A stretch of DNA of 64,000 bases from Shinella sumterensis (GCF_004514425.2 NZ_MYFN02000003.1:186001-250000), one strand, 5' to 3'. Positions 32,764 to 42,405 are shown, numbered from the stretch's first letter. Notes: generated by a model from the sequence alone, not told the origin. Numbers and translations are program-made.

Positions 32764-33651
32764 ATGTCAGACACGATCCTCATCACCGGCGCTTCGGGCC
32801 ATCTCGGCCGGCTGGTGCTCGACGCGCTCCTGGCCTCCGGCAAGGTAGCCCCCGCAAACATTATCGCGACCAGCCGCGATACGGCCAAGCTGGGTGACTA
32901 CGCCGCGCGGGGCGTGACCGTCCGCGCCGCCGATTTCGACAATCCGGCCTCGCTCGACGCGGCTTTCGCGGGCGCCGGCAAGGTGCTCATCATCTCCACC
33001 GACGCGCTCGACAAGCCGGGCCGCCGCCTCGCCCAGCATGAGGCCGCCGTCGCCGCCGCGAAGAAGGCCGGCGCGAAGCACATCCTCTACACGTCCATGC
33101 CGCAGCCGAACGATTCGCTCGTCACCTTTGCGCCCGATCATCTCGGCACCGAAAAGGCCATCAAGGCGACGGGCATCCCCTATACGATCCTGCGCGACGG
33201 CTGGTATGCGGAAAATCTTTTCATGTCGCTGCCGCATGCGCTGCAGACCGGTTCCTGGTACACGTCGACCGGCCAGGGCAAGATCGCCCATATCACGCGC
33301 GCCGACACCGCCGCGGCCCTCGCCGGCGCAATCCTGAAGGCCGGAACGGAAAGCACGACCTACACGCTGACCGGCCCGAAGAGCCGCACGGCGGAAGAAA
33401 TCGCCGCGATCGTCTCGGCCGCCACGGGCAAGCCGCTCAATGTCGTTCATGTCACGGATGCGCAGCTTGCCGAAGGCCTGAAGGGCGCCGGGCTTCCCGA
33501 AGCCTTCATCCCAACCATCGTCTCCTTCGACGCCAATACGCGCGAAGGCAAGATCGCGATGGTGACGAAGGACGCAGAAACCCTGTCTGGCCGCCCCCTC
33601 ACCACGCTCGAGGATTTCGTTGCCGCCAACAAGGCAGCCCTCCTCGGCTGA
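32764..33651 (+). CDS. NmrA-like/QorB-type NAD(P)-dependent oxidoreductase
   Basis: This 295-residue extended Rossmann protein begins ILITGASGHLGRLVLDALL with the G-x-x-G-x-x-G nucleotide motif. The overall pattern (SMPQPNDSLVTFAPDHLGTE, then ILRDGWYAENL) matches QorB (YtfG), an NAD(P)H:quinone oxidoreductase that relieves quinone or redox stress. Start at 32764 follows a purine-rich stretch (GAGAGAAAGG). Divergent from the HxlR regulator with a 15-bp palindrome between. Confidence 0.9.
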   Translation: MSDTILITGASGHLGRLVLDALLASGKVAPANIIATSRDTAKLGDYAARGVTVRAADFDNPASLDAAFAGAGKVLIISTDALDKPGRRLAQHEAAVAAAKKAGAKHILYTSMPQPNDSLVTFAPDHLGTEKAIKATGIPYTILRDGWYAENLFMSLPHALQTGSWYTSTGQGKIAHITRADTAAALAGAILKAGTESTTYTLTGPKSRTAEEIAAIVSAATGKPLNVVHVTDAQLAEGLKGAGLPEAFIPTIVSFDANTREGKIAMVTKDAETLSGRPLTTLEDFVAANKAALLG

Positions 33652-33692
33652 TCCATGAGGATGCGGCGTGCCAACAGGCGCGCCGCATCGCC

Positions 33693-34445
33693 TCAGACGT
33701 CCTGCCCGCAGGCGCGGCAGAAGCGGCGCACGGTCTCGGCCATGCCGTATTGCAGTGCATCGGCCGTCAGGCCGTGGCCGATCGAAACCTCGGCGAGACC
33801 GGGTATGCGGGCAACCAGCGGCGGCAGGTTGGCGACCGTCAGGTCGTGGCCGGCATTGACGCCGAGGCCCAGATCGAAAGCGATATCGGCGGTCTCGCCG
33901 AGCGTTTCCAGAATGCGCTCGCCCTCTGCCGGATTGTCGTAGCAGCCGCCGTAAGGACCGGTATAGAGCTCGATCCGGTCCGCGCCGATCTCCCGTGCAA
34001 TGGTCAGCGCCTCGCGATCGGGATCACCATCGGCGAAGACCGAGACGCGCAGGCCGAGCTTCTTGAGCCGGTCGACGATATTGCCCAGGAGATTGTGGCT
34101 CTTGCGGAAGTCCCAGCCATGATCGGATGTAGCCTGCGAGGGATCATCCGGCACCAGCGTCACCTGTTCAGGACGATGCTCTTCCACGAGCCGCATGAAG
34201 TTTTCTTCCGGGAAACCCTCGATGTTGAACTCTGCGCCCGCGCCTGCCTCGTCCACCAAAGCACGGATCGGCGCGAGATCGCTGAAACGCACATGCCGCT
34301 GGTCGGGCCGGGGATGGACCGTCAGGCCGCTCGCCCCCGCATCGAGCGCGATCCGCCCGAGATCGGTGACGCTCGGCCAGGGCAGGTCCCGGCGGTTGCG
34401 CAGCATGGCGATTGCGTTCAGATTGACCGACAGTTTTGCAGGCAT
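33693..34445 (-). CDS. pdxJ: Pyridoxine 5'-phosphate synthase
   Basis: This 250-residue TIM-barrel enzyme makes the last carbon skeleton step of de novo vitamin B6 synthesis, joining deoxyxylulose phosphate and amino-acetone phosphate. Signatures are [28 protein letters not shown], and [11 protein letters not shown] near the C-terminus. The length is close to that of E. coli PdxJ (243). The start at 34445 is the first ATG giving the normal N-terminus; GGGAG is upstream. It is monocistronic. Confidence 0.96.
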   Translation of the reverse strand: MPAKLSVNLNAIAMLRNRRDLPWPSVTDLGRIALDAGASGLTVHPRPDQRHVRFSDLAPIRALVDEAGAGAEFNIEGFPEENFMRLVEEHRPEQVTLVPDDPSQATSDHGWDFRKSHNLLGNIVDRLKKLGLRVSVFADGDPDREALTIAREIGADRIELYTGPYGGCYDNPAEGERILETLGETADIAFDLGLGVNAGHDLTVANLPPLVARIPGLAEVSIGHGLTADALQYGMAETVRRFCRACGQDV

Positions 34446-34596
34446 GGCGACATGGACTCCCTTTCGAAAGAAAGGTCTAGCCGGTTGTTTCCACAAGAGC
34501 AATCACCCGCAACCGGCCGGCAGCCGGCCGCCGTCAGTCATCTGTATACAGTCTGCTTCGCCCCCTTGCCGCCCCTCGGGAATCACCGCTAAAGTA

Positions 34597-34612
34597 CCCT
34601 TAAATTTTAGGG
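34597..34612. promoter_or_regulatory. Near-palindrome upstream of winged-helix membrane protein gene
   Basis: CCCTTAAATTTTAGGG is palindromic except for one base pair on each side. It lies 82 bases before the ATG at 34694 and may be an operator or AT-rich promoter element. Confidence 0.35.
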
Positions 34613-34693
34613 CATGCTGAAGCGGCCGGCGAAACAGGCCCGGCGAAACGGGAAGGACGGCGAAACACCGATGGTCTCCTTTATGGCGACACG

Positions 34694-35776
34694 ATGAGCA
34701 GGATCGAAAGGCCGGCGTGCGAGTGCGTTCGGCTGGCGCTTTCGGCCATCATCGCCAGCGAGACGTTCGCCCGCTCGGAGCGCCTGCGCTCGTTCCTCGC
34801 CTACATCGTCGAGATGGATCTTTCCGGCAAGGCAAGTCACCTGAAGGGCTACAGCATCGGCGTCGACGTCTTCGGACGCCCGCCCGGCTTCGACGCGGGA
34901 AGCGACCCCCTGGTGCGCGTGCAGGCGGGAAAGCTGCGCAAGCTCATCGAGGAATACTACAACAAGGAAGGCGCGGCCGATCCCGTGCGCATTCGGGTGC
35001 CGCTCGGCAGCTATGTGCCGGAATACAGCGTCGTCAACGTGGACGCCCCGCCAAAAGCGAACCGCGACATCGAGACGCGCCGGCCCCGCGCTGCGCCCGC
35101 CAAGCCCTCGCGCTCCTGGCTTCCCGCGCCCGTCTCATCCCACCTGGCGCTCTTCTCTCTGCTTCCGCTCGTCTTTCTCGCCCCGTCCGTCTATCCGGGC
35201 GCGACCAATGCGGCGATCGGCGACGCCCAGTTCGCGCTCTCCGTCCAGAACCGCTTTCCCAGCCAGGCGCTGGCCTTGCCGCGCCTTCGCATTCTCCGCT
35301 GCTGGCCGGCCGGCAGCGAATGCCATGTCCTCGCCGATGCCGTCGAAAAGGCTGCGGGCTATCACAGGACCGTGCGTATTGCGGGATCGCACGAGGGCGA
35401 TCCGGCGCCCCTGTCCTATGCCGTCCGCGTCGAGACCCAGCCGGATGGAAAGGGCGTCTATGTCCGCCTTTTCCACGAAAGCTCCGGTGTCACGGTCGAT
35501 ACGCGGCATTTTTCCCGCGAGCAGCTGGGCAGCGCCGAGGCCGTGGCCTTCGAGGCGGTGAATTTCACGGCGCGCGCCCTCTCCGTGAACGGCCCGCTCT
35601 ATCGCCACGCCGCGCGCACCGGCATTGCCAGCGGCCTCATGGAATGCCTGATCCACCGGACCGCCTCGCTTTCGGCGGGTATATCCCAGAGCGCAAAATC
35701 GACCGTCTGCAGAACGACGCCATCGAACGTGGTTGCCGCGATCACGCCGCAAAACGACGTGCCCTCCGCACAGTGA
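34694..35776 (+). CDS. Membrane protein with N-terminal winged-helix-like domain
   Basis: This 360-residue protein opens with a domain (residues about 10-115) of the type at the start of many TolB/TPR and adenylate-cyclase-like proteins: RLRSFLAYIVEMDLSGKASH, FGRPPGFDAGSDPLVRVQAG, then GSYVPEY. A single membrane helix follows (LALFSLLPLVFLAPSVY, about residues 148-168), then a periplasmic domain of about 190 residues that I cannot assign. It looks like a sensor that binds DNA or a partner inside and something outside. The ribosome binding site is weak. Confidence 0.75.
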   Translation: MSRIERPACECVRLALSAIIASETFARSERLRSFLAYIVEMDLSGKASHLKGYSIGVDVFGRPPGFDAGSDPLVRVQAGKLRKLIEEYYNKEGAADPVRIRVPLGSYVPEYSVVNVDAPPKANRDIETRRPRAAPAKPSRSWLPAPVSSHLALFSLLPLVFLAPSVYPGATNAAIGDAQFALSVQNRFPSQALALPRLRILRCWPAGSECHVLADAVEKAAGYHRTVRIAGSHEGDPAPLSYAVRVETQPDGKGVYVRLFHESSGVTVDTRHFSREQLGSAEAVAFEAVNFTARALSVNGPLYRHAARTGIASGLMECLIHRTASLSAGISQSAKSTVCRTTPSNVVAAITPQNDVPSAQ

Positions 35777-36088
35777 AGGCCTTGCGGCCTCCGCGCGCAG
35801 CCGGTGACGAAACATACATCCCTAGATGTAGTGATAGGCATTCGCATGCGCTGCGGGTATTGTTGTATACAAGCGCGTCGACAGGATTACGTCCGGCTTC
35901 TCTGCCCGGTCGCCGATCGCGAGCGCCTTCGCAATCAGGTTCCGGCCATGGCAATGCACACGCGGGCCAAAGGGCGGAGCGCCACAGGACACCAGCGCCA
36001 CGTCGGCGGGCGGCTTGACCGAAAGCAGGCCCGCACCGGCAATCCGGGGGTAATCGATGACCACTCTTCTTTCATGTGGAAGGCTAGC
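35777..36088. other. Gene-free region with palindromes upstream of MerR-LuxR regulator
   Basis: No gene is supported. It holds a small hairpin right after the upstream stop (AGGCC-TTGC-GGCCT, 35777-35790), TACATC-CCTA-GATGTA (35815-35830), and the perfect TTGTATACAA (35863-35872), which resembles GntR/FadR-type operators. It probably contains the promoter of the regulator at 36089. Confidence 0.5.
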
Positions 36089-36769
36089 ATGATGGCCAGC
36101 GCGTCGAAGAAAACCGAAACGCAGGGCGGCGAGCGCAAATCCATCCGTTTCCTGCCGGTCATGCCGCTGCCGGACAACCTGCCGGAAGGCCGCCTTGCCA
36201 TCGCCGACATGGCGAATGCCTTTGGCGTGACCCACCGCACGCTGCACTTCTACGAGGAAAAAGGCCTGCTGACCGCCGCCCGCGTCGGCCCCATGCGGGT
36301 CTATGGTCAGGGCGAGATCCACCAGATGGCGGTGGTCAATACCTGCCGCGAAACCGGCATGCCCGTCGCCGTCATCCAGGAGCTCCTGGAGCGGCTTTCC
36401 GCCGCGCAGACGCAGGAAGAGGCGGACTTCGTCTTCCGGTCCGCGATGCTTGCCCGCAAGCGCGAACTGGCCGCCCAGCAATCGACGATCCGCCGGCAGA
36501 TGCAGCAGATCAACGAACTGCTCGACTTCACGCCGTCTGCGGAAATCGAAGTGAACGACAATGCGCCGCCGGCGCATCTCACACCCGCGGAACTGCGTTG
36601 CCTGGAGCTGATGGCGGAAGGCTATCCGACCAGCCGGATCGCACGTGCCCTGGACATGGAGCCCGGCGAAATCCAGGTCATGGAGAAGACCATCATCGGC
36701 AAGTTCGACGGCAACAACCGCTTCCAGGCGATTGCAAAGGCCGTGATGCTCGGCATCGTCGGCCACTAG
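36089..36769 (+). CDS. MerR-type regulator fused to LuxR-type C-terminal helix-turn-helix
   Basis: This 226-residue regulator has a MerR-type DNA-binding domain at residues about 40-110 (LAIADMANAFGVTHRTLHFY, then EEKGLL), a coiled helix (REL...QQSTIRRQMQQINELL), and a C-terminal segment, LTPAELRCLELMAEGYPTSR onward to the end, that matches the LuxR/GerE helix-turn-helix. Two DNA-binding domains on one chain are unusual. GGAAGG supports the start at the ATG pair 36089/36092. No effector domain is seen. Confidence 0.85.
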   Translation: MMASASKKTETQGGERKSIRFLPVMPLPDNLPEGRLAIADMANAFGVTHRTLHFYEEKGLLTAARVGPMRVYGQGEIHQMAVVNTCRETGMPVAVIQELLERLSAAQTQEEADFVFRSAMLARKRELAAQQSTIRRQMQQINELLDFTPSAEIEVNDNAPPAHLTPAELRCLELMAEGYPTSRIARALDMEPGEIQVMEKTIIGKFDGNNRFQAIAKAVMLGIVGH

Positions 36770-36787
36770 GGCGGATGAAAGGCGGTC

Positions 36788-37915
36788 CTATCGAACGATC
36801 GTCAGCGTTTCCGCGGCGCGCGTGATGGCGGTGTAGAGCCACCGCTCGCGCGTATCGCGAAACGCGAAGCTCTCATCGAACAAGACGACATTGTTCCACT
36901 GCGAACCCTGCGCCTTGTGGACGGTCAGGGCATAGCCGAAATCGAATTCGTCGTAACGCTTGCGCGTCGACCACGGAATTTCCTCGTCAAGGTTCTCGAA
37001 GGCCGCCTTCAGAAGCTTGATCTTGGCGGCACCGCGATCCATGTCGTCGTCCTCGGGCCGGATCATCAGGTTGATGCCCGGCTTCACGGTCTCCTTTGAT
37101 GAACTCATCACCTGCCACAGCGAGCCGTTCAGCAGCCCCTTGGCGGGGTCGTTGCGCAGGCACACCAGCTTGTCGCCGGACTGCGGATAATCCGTGGTGA
37201 AGCCCTTGAGTTCGCGGAGCCGCTGGTTGTAACGACGGCGCGTACGGTTGGTGCCGACGAGAACCTGGTCGGCGTCAAGCACGAGCGTCTGATCGACCTC
37301 ATTGCGGCCGATGACGCGGGCGGCGCCGTAATCGCCATAATCGATATCGCTGCCTTCGCGCACCTGCATGGCAAGCTGGATGATCGGATTGTCGCGCGCC
37401 TGACGGTGGATGTCCGTCAACAGGTAATCCGGCTCCTGGTTGGTGAAGTAGCCGCCGCCGCTCACCGGCGGCAACTGGCCGGGATCGCCGAGCACGAGAA
37501 TCGGCGTGCCGAAGCTCATCAGGTCGCGGCCGAGCGCCTCGTCCACCATGGAGCACTCGTCCACGACCACCAGCGCCGCCTTGGCGACGGGGCTCTGGCG
37601 GTTGATCGAAAACATCGGCGAAATGGAGGTCTTGCCAGTCTCCTCGTCGGACACTTCTTCTTCGCCGCGCGGACGATAGATCAGCGAATGGATCGTCTTC
37701 GCATTGGAAGCGCCCTTGGAGCGCAGCACCTGCGCGGCCTTGCCGGTGAAGGCGGCGAACAGCACCTCGCCATCGACATTCTCGGCAAAATGGCGTGCGA
37801 GCGTCGTCTTGCCGGTGCCGGCATAACCGAAGAGCCGGAACAAGGGCTGGCGCCCATCCTTCAGCCATCGCGAGACGGCCTTCAGCGCTTCATCCTGTTG
37901 GGGTGCGAATTCCAT
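36788..37915 (-). CDS. RecD-like superfamily 1 DNA helicase
   Basis: This 375-residue ATPase has Walker A (FGYAGTGKTTL, about residue 30), Walker B (LVVVDECSMVDE), GDPGQLPPV (motif III) and the C-terminal UvrD/RecD motif VHKAQGSQWNNV followed by YTAITRAAE. It is a short RecD2-like 5'-3' helicase without N-terminal domains. The start at 37915 gives the family's normal N-terminus; ATG 38023 in frame would add about 36 basic residues. It is a free-standing repair or replication helicase. Confidence 0.88.
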   Translation of the reverse strand: MEFAPQQDEALKAVSRWLKDGRQPLFRLFGYAGTGKTTLARHFAENVDGEVLFAAFTGKAAQVLRSKGASNAKTIHSLIYRPRGEEEVSDEETGKTSISPMFSINRQSPVAKAALVVVDECSMVDEALGRDLMSFGTPILVLGDPGQLPPVSGGGYFTNQEPDYLLTDIHRQARDNPIIQLAMQVREGSDIDYGDYGAARVIGRNEVDQTLVLDADQVLVGTNRTRRRYNQRLRELKGFTTDYPQSGDKLVCLRNDPAKGLLNGSLWQVMSSSKETVKPGINLMIRPEDDDMDRGAAKIKLLKAAFENLDEEIPWSTRKRYDEFDFGYALTVHKAQGSQWNNVVLFDESFAFRDTRERWLYTAITRAAETLTIVR

Positions 37916-38061
37916 GCCGGGACTTGGCAGGATTCGCGGCGGTGAAGCAAGGGGCCCGCCGATCAGTTCACAAGCAGCTGTAAAATGCCCGTCCCTATAT
38001 TTCGCCCTGTCTTCCCTCGACATCACGCGGTATGGAAGGCCGATCTTCCCGGAGCCGTCAC

Positions 38062-39147
38062 GTGCCTTCCCGAAACCAGAACGACGTCGCCCGCACAGAG
38101 ACCGGCATCGGCCGTTTGCCGCCATGGCTGCAATGGGGGGTCGTCGCCGGCCTTTCCGTGCTGACGACGGTGCCACTCGAAATCGCCGGCCTGCCGGCCG
38201 CCCTGCTCATCGGCCCGATGCTGGCAGGCATTGCGGTCGCGCTTGCCGGCAGCACGATCCGCCTGCCCCGCTTCTTCTTCTTTGTCGTCCAGGTCGTGCT
38301 GGCACTGATGATCGCGACCATGGTCTCCAAGGATTTCGTCGGCACCTTCCGCGACAACTGGCTGCTGATACTGCTCGTGGTGACGTCGGTCATCGGCATG
38401 AGCACGCTGTCCGGCTGGCTGATCACCCGGACCGGCATCCTGCCCGGCACGACGGCGATCTGGGGCTCCTCGGCCGGCGCGGCCTCCACCATGATGATCA
38501 TGGCTGAGGCCTATGGCGCAGACGCCCGCCTCGTCGCCTTCATGCAATATCTGCGCGTCGTCTTCGTCGCGAGCTTTGCGACGCTCGTTGCCCATTTCGG
38601 CGGCCATGACGGCGCATCCGTACCGCCGCATGCCTGGTTCAAGCCCGTTCCGATGCTGCCGCTCGCGGCCATGATGGCGATCGGCGTCGTCGCGGGCCTG
38701 ATTGGGCAGAAACTGCGCGTTCCCGCCGGCGCCTTTCTCGTGCCCTTCGCGCTGGCGTCCGTGCTGAATTCCTCGGGCACCGTCACCATCGCGCTGCCGG
38801 ACTGGCTGCTGGTCATCGCCTTCACCCTGCTCGGCTGGAACATCGGCCTCGGCTTCAGCCGCACGATCCTGGTGCACGCCCGCCGCGCTCTGGTGCCCAC
38901 GATACTGTCGATCCTCGCGCTGATCGGCTTTTCCGGCCTGCTGGCGGGATCGCTGATCCTGCTGCTCGGCGTCGATCCGCTGACGGCCTATCTGGCGACC
39001 AGTCCCGGCGGCCTCGATTCCATCGCCGTCATCGCGGCCTCCAGCAATGTGGACATCGCTTTCGTGATGACGCTCCAGACGGCGCGCCTCATCCTTGTCA
39101 CCATCATCGGCCCCTGGCTCGCGCGCTTCGTGGCGGATCGCGCCTAG
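38062..39147 (+). CDS. AbrB family membrane protein (PF05145)
   Basis: This protein of about 361 residues has around ten membrane helices arranged as an internal duplication, with repeats of the pattern GLPAALLIGPMLAGI and the glycine-rich AIWGSSAGAASTMMIMAEAYG / YLATSPGGLDSIAVIA. This is the AbrB (ammonia monooxygenase regulator-like) family, probably transporters of unknown substrate. The GTG at 38062 is preferred because GGAG lies 7 bases upstream; an in-frame ATG at 38032 is possible. It converges on the nitrile hydratase operon with a 4-base overlap. Confidence 0.88.
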   Translation: MPSRNQNDVARTETGIGRLPPWLQWGVVAGLSVLTTVPLEIAGLPAALLIGPMLAGIAVALAGSTIRLPRFFFFVVQVVLALMIATMVSKDFVGTFRDNWLLILLVVTSVIGMSTLSGWLITRTGILPGTTAIWGSSAGAASTMMIMAEAYGADARLVAFMQYLRVVFVASFATLVAHFGGHDGASVPPHAWFKPVPMLPLAAMMAIGVVAGLIGQKLRVPAGAFLVPFALASVLNSSGTVTIALPDWLLVIAFTLLGWNIGLGFSRTILVHARRALVPTILSILALIGFSGLLAGSLILLLGVDPLTAYLATSPGGLDSIAVIAASSNVDIAFVMTLQTARLILVTIIGPWLARFVADRA

Positions 39148-39500
39148 CCGGCGTTGTCGAGAAGAATGGGCATGCCGTGCGGCGTCGCCTCGGCAGCGCG
39201 CGCCCAGCGGTCGGAAAGGGCGGATTGCTCCGCCTCGCTCGCCACGCCACGCTCCGACAGGAGCGACGAGAGGGCCGTAACCCAGCAGTCGAAATAGTCG
39301 GCGCCGTCAACCGCACGACCAGGCCGGTGCACTTCGCGCGACAGCACCTCGGCCCATTGCGCCCAGGTGAAAACACCCTGTTCATGCAGGCGAACCGTCA
39401 TGGCGAAGGCCTGCGCCTGCCAGGGCTCGGCAAAGACCGGCTCGCCTTCGGCCGAAACCGGAAGGCCGGGCGAATCGGCAAGCGTCTCACAACGGCTCAA
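39144..39500 (-). CDS. Nitrile hydratase accessory protein (activator)
   Basis: This protein of about 118 residues is of the nitrile hydratase activator family, similar to the beta-subunit N-terminal part, and delivers cobalt to the alpha subunit. It has PVFAEPWQAQAFAMTVRLHE and YFDCWVTALSSLL. I chose the TTG at 39500 because GGGAG lies 7 bases upstream and the result ([14 protein letters not shown]) matches the usual family start; ATG 39518 lacks a ribosome binding site. It overlaps the beta-subunit stop by 14 bases. Confidence 0.85.
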   Translation of the reverse strand: MSRCETLADSPGLPVSAEGEPVFAEPWQAQAFAMTVRLHEQGVFTWAQWAEVLSREVHRPGRAVDGADYFDCWVTALSSLLSERGVASEAEQSALSDRWARAAEATPHGMPILLDNAG

Positions 39501-40146
39501 GATAGCTCTCCCAGGCATCGATGGAGACCGTGAGGCCGTCCGCCGCATCCTCGCCCCAGATCTCGCCGCCGTCGAAGACGACGGTATAGACCCATTCAGG
39601 ATTCTCTCCCCTGCCATGCGCGTTATCGTCGGGAAAGACGAAGGAACCCTGCACCGCCTCGACCACGCCGACCTTGCCACGGGCATAGCGCGGCAGGCGG
39701 GTATGCGTCGTCGGATTGAAATTGCGGGTGCGCACGCGTGCGCCGGCCGCAAAGCGGGGCGGCGTCGCCACCGGCCGGTCGCAGGGGCCGCCCTTGGCAA
39801 GAACGGCCGGCACCATGTCCGCCGTCAGAACGCGCTTCGGCACAGCACCCTTCTCCAGCATGCGCCCCGTCGACAATTCCTCCGCACTGACAAAGCCGTG
39901 ACGCGCAAGCAGCGTCTCCAGGGCGCGAATCCAGATTTCGTAGTAGCTCGCCGAAAGATAGGTCGCGGGCGGGATGTTCTCACGCGCGTGACGGCTCTCG
40001 TCGATGGTCCAGGCGCCGAAGGCACCGCAGGAGAGTGTCACGCCGAGCGCCCGCTTTTCCCAGTCGCCGTGGAAATAGGGTTCGTTCGGCTCCGGCGCGA
40101 CCGGGCCGAAGCCATGCTGGCCGCCGAGATCGTGCGGTCCGTTCAT
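39487..40146 (-). CDS. nthB: Nitrile hydratase beta subunit
   Basis: This 219-residue beta subunit of nitrile hydratase, which converts nitriles to amides, starts [16 protein letters not shown], the family's signature opening, and ends with the SH3-like barrel ([18 protein letters not shown], then [14 protein letters not shown]). It overlaps the alpha stop in an ATGA junction and has GGAGG upstream. Two arginines that contact the alpha metal centre lie in the RLPRYARG region. Confidence 0.95.
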   Translation of the reverse strand: MNGPHDLGGQHGFGPVAPEPNEPYFHGDWEKRALGVTLSCGAFGAWTIDESRHARENIPPATYLSASYYEIWIRALETLLARHGFVSAEELSTGRMLEKGAVPKRVLTADMVPAVLAKGGPCDRPVATPPRFAAGARVRTRNFNPTTHTRLPRYARGKVGVVEAVQGSFVFPDDNAHGRGENPEWVYTVVFDGGEIWGEDAADGLTVSIDAWESYLEPL

Positions 40147-40778
40147 GCCTCGGCCTCCGGTTCCAGCGCCAGCCCCGTGCCGATCATGGCATCCCGCGTC
40201 ACGAGATCGGCGAGCGCTTCCTGGTCCAGTCCGTCCGTTCCGGCCGGCCGCTCGGGCACGACGAGATAACGCAGTTCCGCCGTCGAATCCCACACGCGGA
40301 TCTTCCTGCCCTCGGGCAAGGTCACGCCGAACTCCGCCAGCACGCCGCGTGGGTCGATCACCGCACGCGACCGGTAGGCGGGCGCCTTGTACCAGACGGG
40401 CGGCAGGCCGAGCACCGACCACGGATAACAGGAGCAAAGCGTGCAGACGACGAGATTGTGCGTCTCCGCGTCGTTGAAGACCGCCCGCATATGTTCGCCC
40501 TGCCGGCCGGTGTAACCGAGGCTGGCGATGGCCGCGGTCGCATCGTGCTTCAGCCAGTCGGCGAAATCCGGCTCGGCCCAGGCTTTCGCCACGACGCGCG
40601 CGCCATTGCGCGGGCCGATCTTCGTTTCATAGGTCTCGACGATCGCATCGATGGCCTTGGGATCGATCAGTCCCTTCTGAGTCAGAATGGTCTCGAGCGC
40701 GCGAACGCGGGCTTCCATCGGCGAGAAATGATTGTCGTGATGGTGATGATGGTCGTCGTGGTCGTGATCGTGCGACAC
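40143..40778 (-). CDS. nthA: Nitrile hydratase alpha subunit, cobalt type
   Basis: This 211-residue catalytic subunit has the metal site [10 protein letters not shown], with Thr rather than Ser at the second position, the mark of the cobalt type; the two later cysteines become sulfinic/sulfenic acids. It opens with an unusual His/Asp-rich stretch ([15 protein letters not shown]) that could hold cobalt. GTG start with GGAGGAACTGCC upstream. The operon is alpha-beta-activator. No amidase or nitrile-sensing regulator is adjacent. Confidence 0.96.
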   Translation of the reverse strand: MSHDHDHDDHHHHHDNHFSPMEARVRALETILTQKGLIDPKAIDAIVETYETKIGPRNGARVVAKAWAEPDFADWLKHDATAAIASLGYTGRQGEHMRAVFNDAETHNLVVCTLCSCYPWSVLGLPPVWYKAPAYRSRAVIDPRGVLAEFGVTLPEGRKIRVWDSTAELRYLVVPERPAGTDGLDQEALADLVTRDAMIGTGLALEPEAEA

Positions 40779-40815
40779 GGCAGTTCCTCCGCTTCGAGGC
40801 CCACTTCTAGCGCAT

Positions 40816-41409
40816 TTATCGCAGCATCGGCCAGAGGCTCGCCACGAGCAACAACGCCATCGAGATGTTGAACCATTTAAGGCGCACCGGATGGGACAGC
40901 CATTGCCGCAGCGCCGAGCCGAAGCCGGCCCAGGTGGAAACGCTCGGGAAATTCACGAGAGCGAAGGCGACGCCGACGATCAGGACGCTCGTCGTATAGT
41001 TCGCCGCATTGGTATAGGTCGCCATGGCGGAAACGGCCATCACCCAGGCCTTGGGGTTTACCCACTGAAAGGCGGCCGCTTCCAGCAGGCTCATCGGCCG
41101 CGCGCCGGCCTTGCCTTCCCCCAGGGTGCGCGAGGTCGCGATCTTGAAGGCGATCCACAGCAGGTAGGCGCCGCCCGCAAACTTCAGCGCCGTATAGACG
41201 AGCGGCACCGTCTCCAGGAGCGCGCCCAACCCGAAGCCAACCGCCAGCAGAAGCGAAAGAAAGCCCAGGCCGATGCCGCACATATGCGGGATCGTGCGCA
41301 CGAAACCGAAGTTCACACCTGACGCAAAGAGCATCATGTTGTTGGGGCCCGGCGTGATGGACGTGGTAAAGGCGAAGACGAGAAGGGCAAGAAAGATTTC
41401 GATCTGCAT
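40816..41409 (-). CDS. LysE family amino-acid exporter
   Basis: This 197-residue membrane protein has six predicted helices and the LysE/RhtB signature [20 protein letters not shown] near the N-terminus, then [13 protein letters not shown] in the second half. It exports amino acids or derivatives. ATG at 41409 gives the standard start. It is upstream of, but separate from, the nitrile hydratase operon, and divergent from the aldo/keto reductase gene. Confidence 0.92.
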   Translation of the reverse strand: MQIEIFLALLVFAFTTSITPGPNNMMLFASGVNFGFVRTIPHMCGIGLGFLSLLLAVGFGLGALLETVPLVYTALKFAGGAYLLWIAFKIATSRTLGEGKAGARPMSLLEAAAFQWVNPKAWVMAVSAMATYTNAANYTTSVLIVGVAFALVNFPSVSTWAGFGSALRQWLSHPVRLKWFNISMALLLVASLWPMLR

Positions 41410-41523
41410 GGCAGAACTCTGGGTATCCGGATTGTTTTTTGCGATTGATAGTCCATCTCCTTGCAACGACCAGCCAATTCTTGTCATGCAGACAATTGCA
41501 TGCCACGGCAGATGGAGCGCACG

Positions 41524-42369
41524 ATGAAAGCGGAACTACCGGCAGTGACCCTTCCCGGCGGGCGACAGGTGCCCGCCCTTGGCCTCGGCACATGGCATAT
41601 GGGCGAAAGCCGCGCATCGGCAGCGCAGGAGGCCGCGAGCCTTCGCGCAGGGCTCGATCTCGGCATGACGGTCATCGACACCGCGGAAATGTATGCCGAT
41701 GGCGGCGCCGAAACCGTGGTCGGCGACGCCATCCGGGGCCGGCGCGACGAGGTGTTTCTCGTCAGCAAGGTCCTGCCGCACAATGCCAGCCGCGCCGGAA
41801 CGATCGCCGCCTGCGAAGCGAGCCTGGAGCGGCTCGGCACCGACCACATCGACCTTTACCTGCTGCACTGGCGCGGCCGGTATCCGCTGGCCGACACCGT
41901 CGAAGCCTTCGAGCGCCTGAAGGCGGACGGCAAGATCGGCGCCTGGGGCGTATCGAATTTCGACGAGGAGGACATGAAGGAACTGCTCGGCGTGGCCGAA
42001 CCCGCCCGCCCCATGGCAAATCAGGTGCTCTACAACCTCGCACGCCGCGGCATCGAATACGACCTGCTGCGCTGGAGCCAGGTCCAGGGCATTCCGATCA
42101 TGGCCTATTCGCCGCTGGATGAGGGCCGCCTGATCGGCCATCCCGTGCTTGACGAGATCGGCCGCATCCACAATGCCGGCGGCGCGCAGATCGCACTCGC
42201 CTTCCTGCTGACCAAGGCTGGTGTGATCGCCATTCCGAAATCCGGCTCGCCGGAGCGCGTGCGCGAGAATTTCAAGGCGTCGGAGATCCGGCTCACCTCC
42301 GAAGACCTGCGCCTGCTCGACGAAGCCTTCCCTCCGCCGACCCGCAAACGGCCGCTGGAAATGATCTGA
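41524..42369 (+). CDS. Aldo/keto reductase
   Basis: This 281-residue NADPH-dependent oxidoreductase of the AKR superfamily has the catalytic tetrad: Asp and Tyr in [12 protein letters not shown], Lys in [10 protein letters not shown], and His in [10 protein letters not shown]. The C-terminal cofactor region [15 protein letters not shown] is present. GGAGCGCACG upstream supports the ATG. Similar to the DkgA/YeaE group; substrate is unknown. It ends in a strong shared terminator. Confidence 0.93.
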   Translation: MKAELPAVTLPGGRQVPALGLGTWHMGESRASAAQEAASLRAGLDLGMTVIDTAEMYADGGAETVVGDAIRGRRDEVFLVSKVLPHNASRAGTIAACEASLERLGTDHIDLYLLHWRGRYPLADTVEAFERLKADGKIGAWGVSNFDEEDMKELLGVAEPARPMANQVLYNLARRGIEYDLLRWSQVQGIPIMAYSPLDEGRLIGHPVLDEIGRIHNAGGAQIALAFLLTKAGVIAIPKSGSPERVRENFKASEIRLTSEDLRLLDEAFPPPTRKRPLEMI

Positions 42370-42375
42370 AATGAA

Positions 42376-42405
42376 AAAGGCTTTCCATTTGACCGGAAAG
42401 CCTTT
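42376..42405. terminator. Bidirectional intrinsic terminator (aldo/keto reductase and ilvN)
   Basis: AAAGGCTTTCC and GGAAAGCCTTT form a perfect 11-bp stem with an 8-base loop, with T-rich tails on both strands. It ends the aldo/keto reductase transcript and the convergent ilvBN transcript. Confidence 0.92.
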
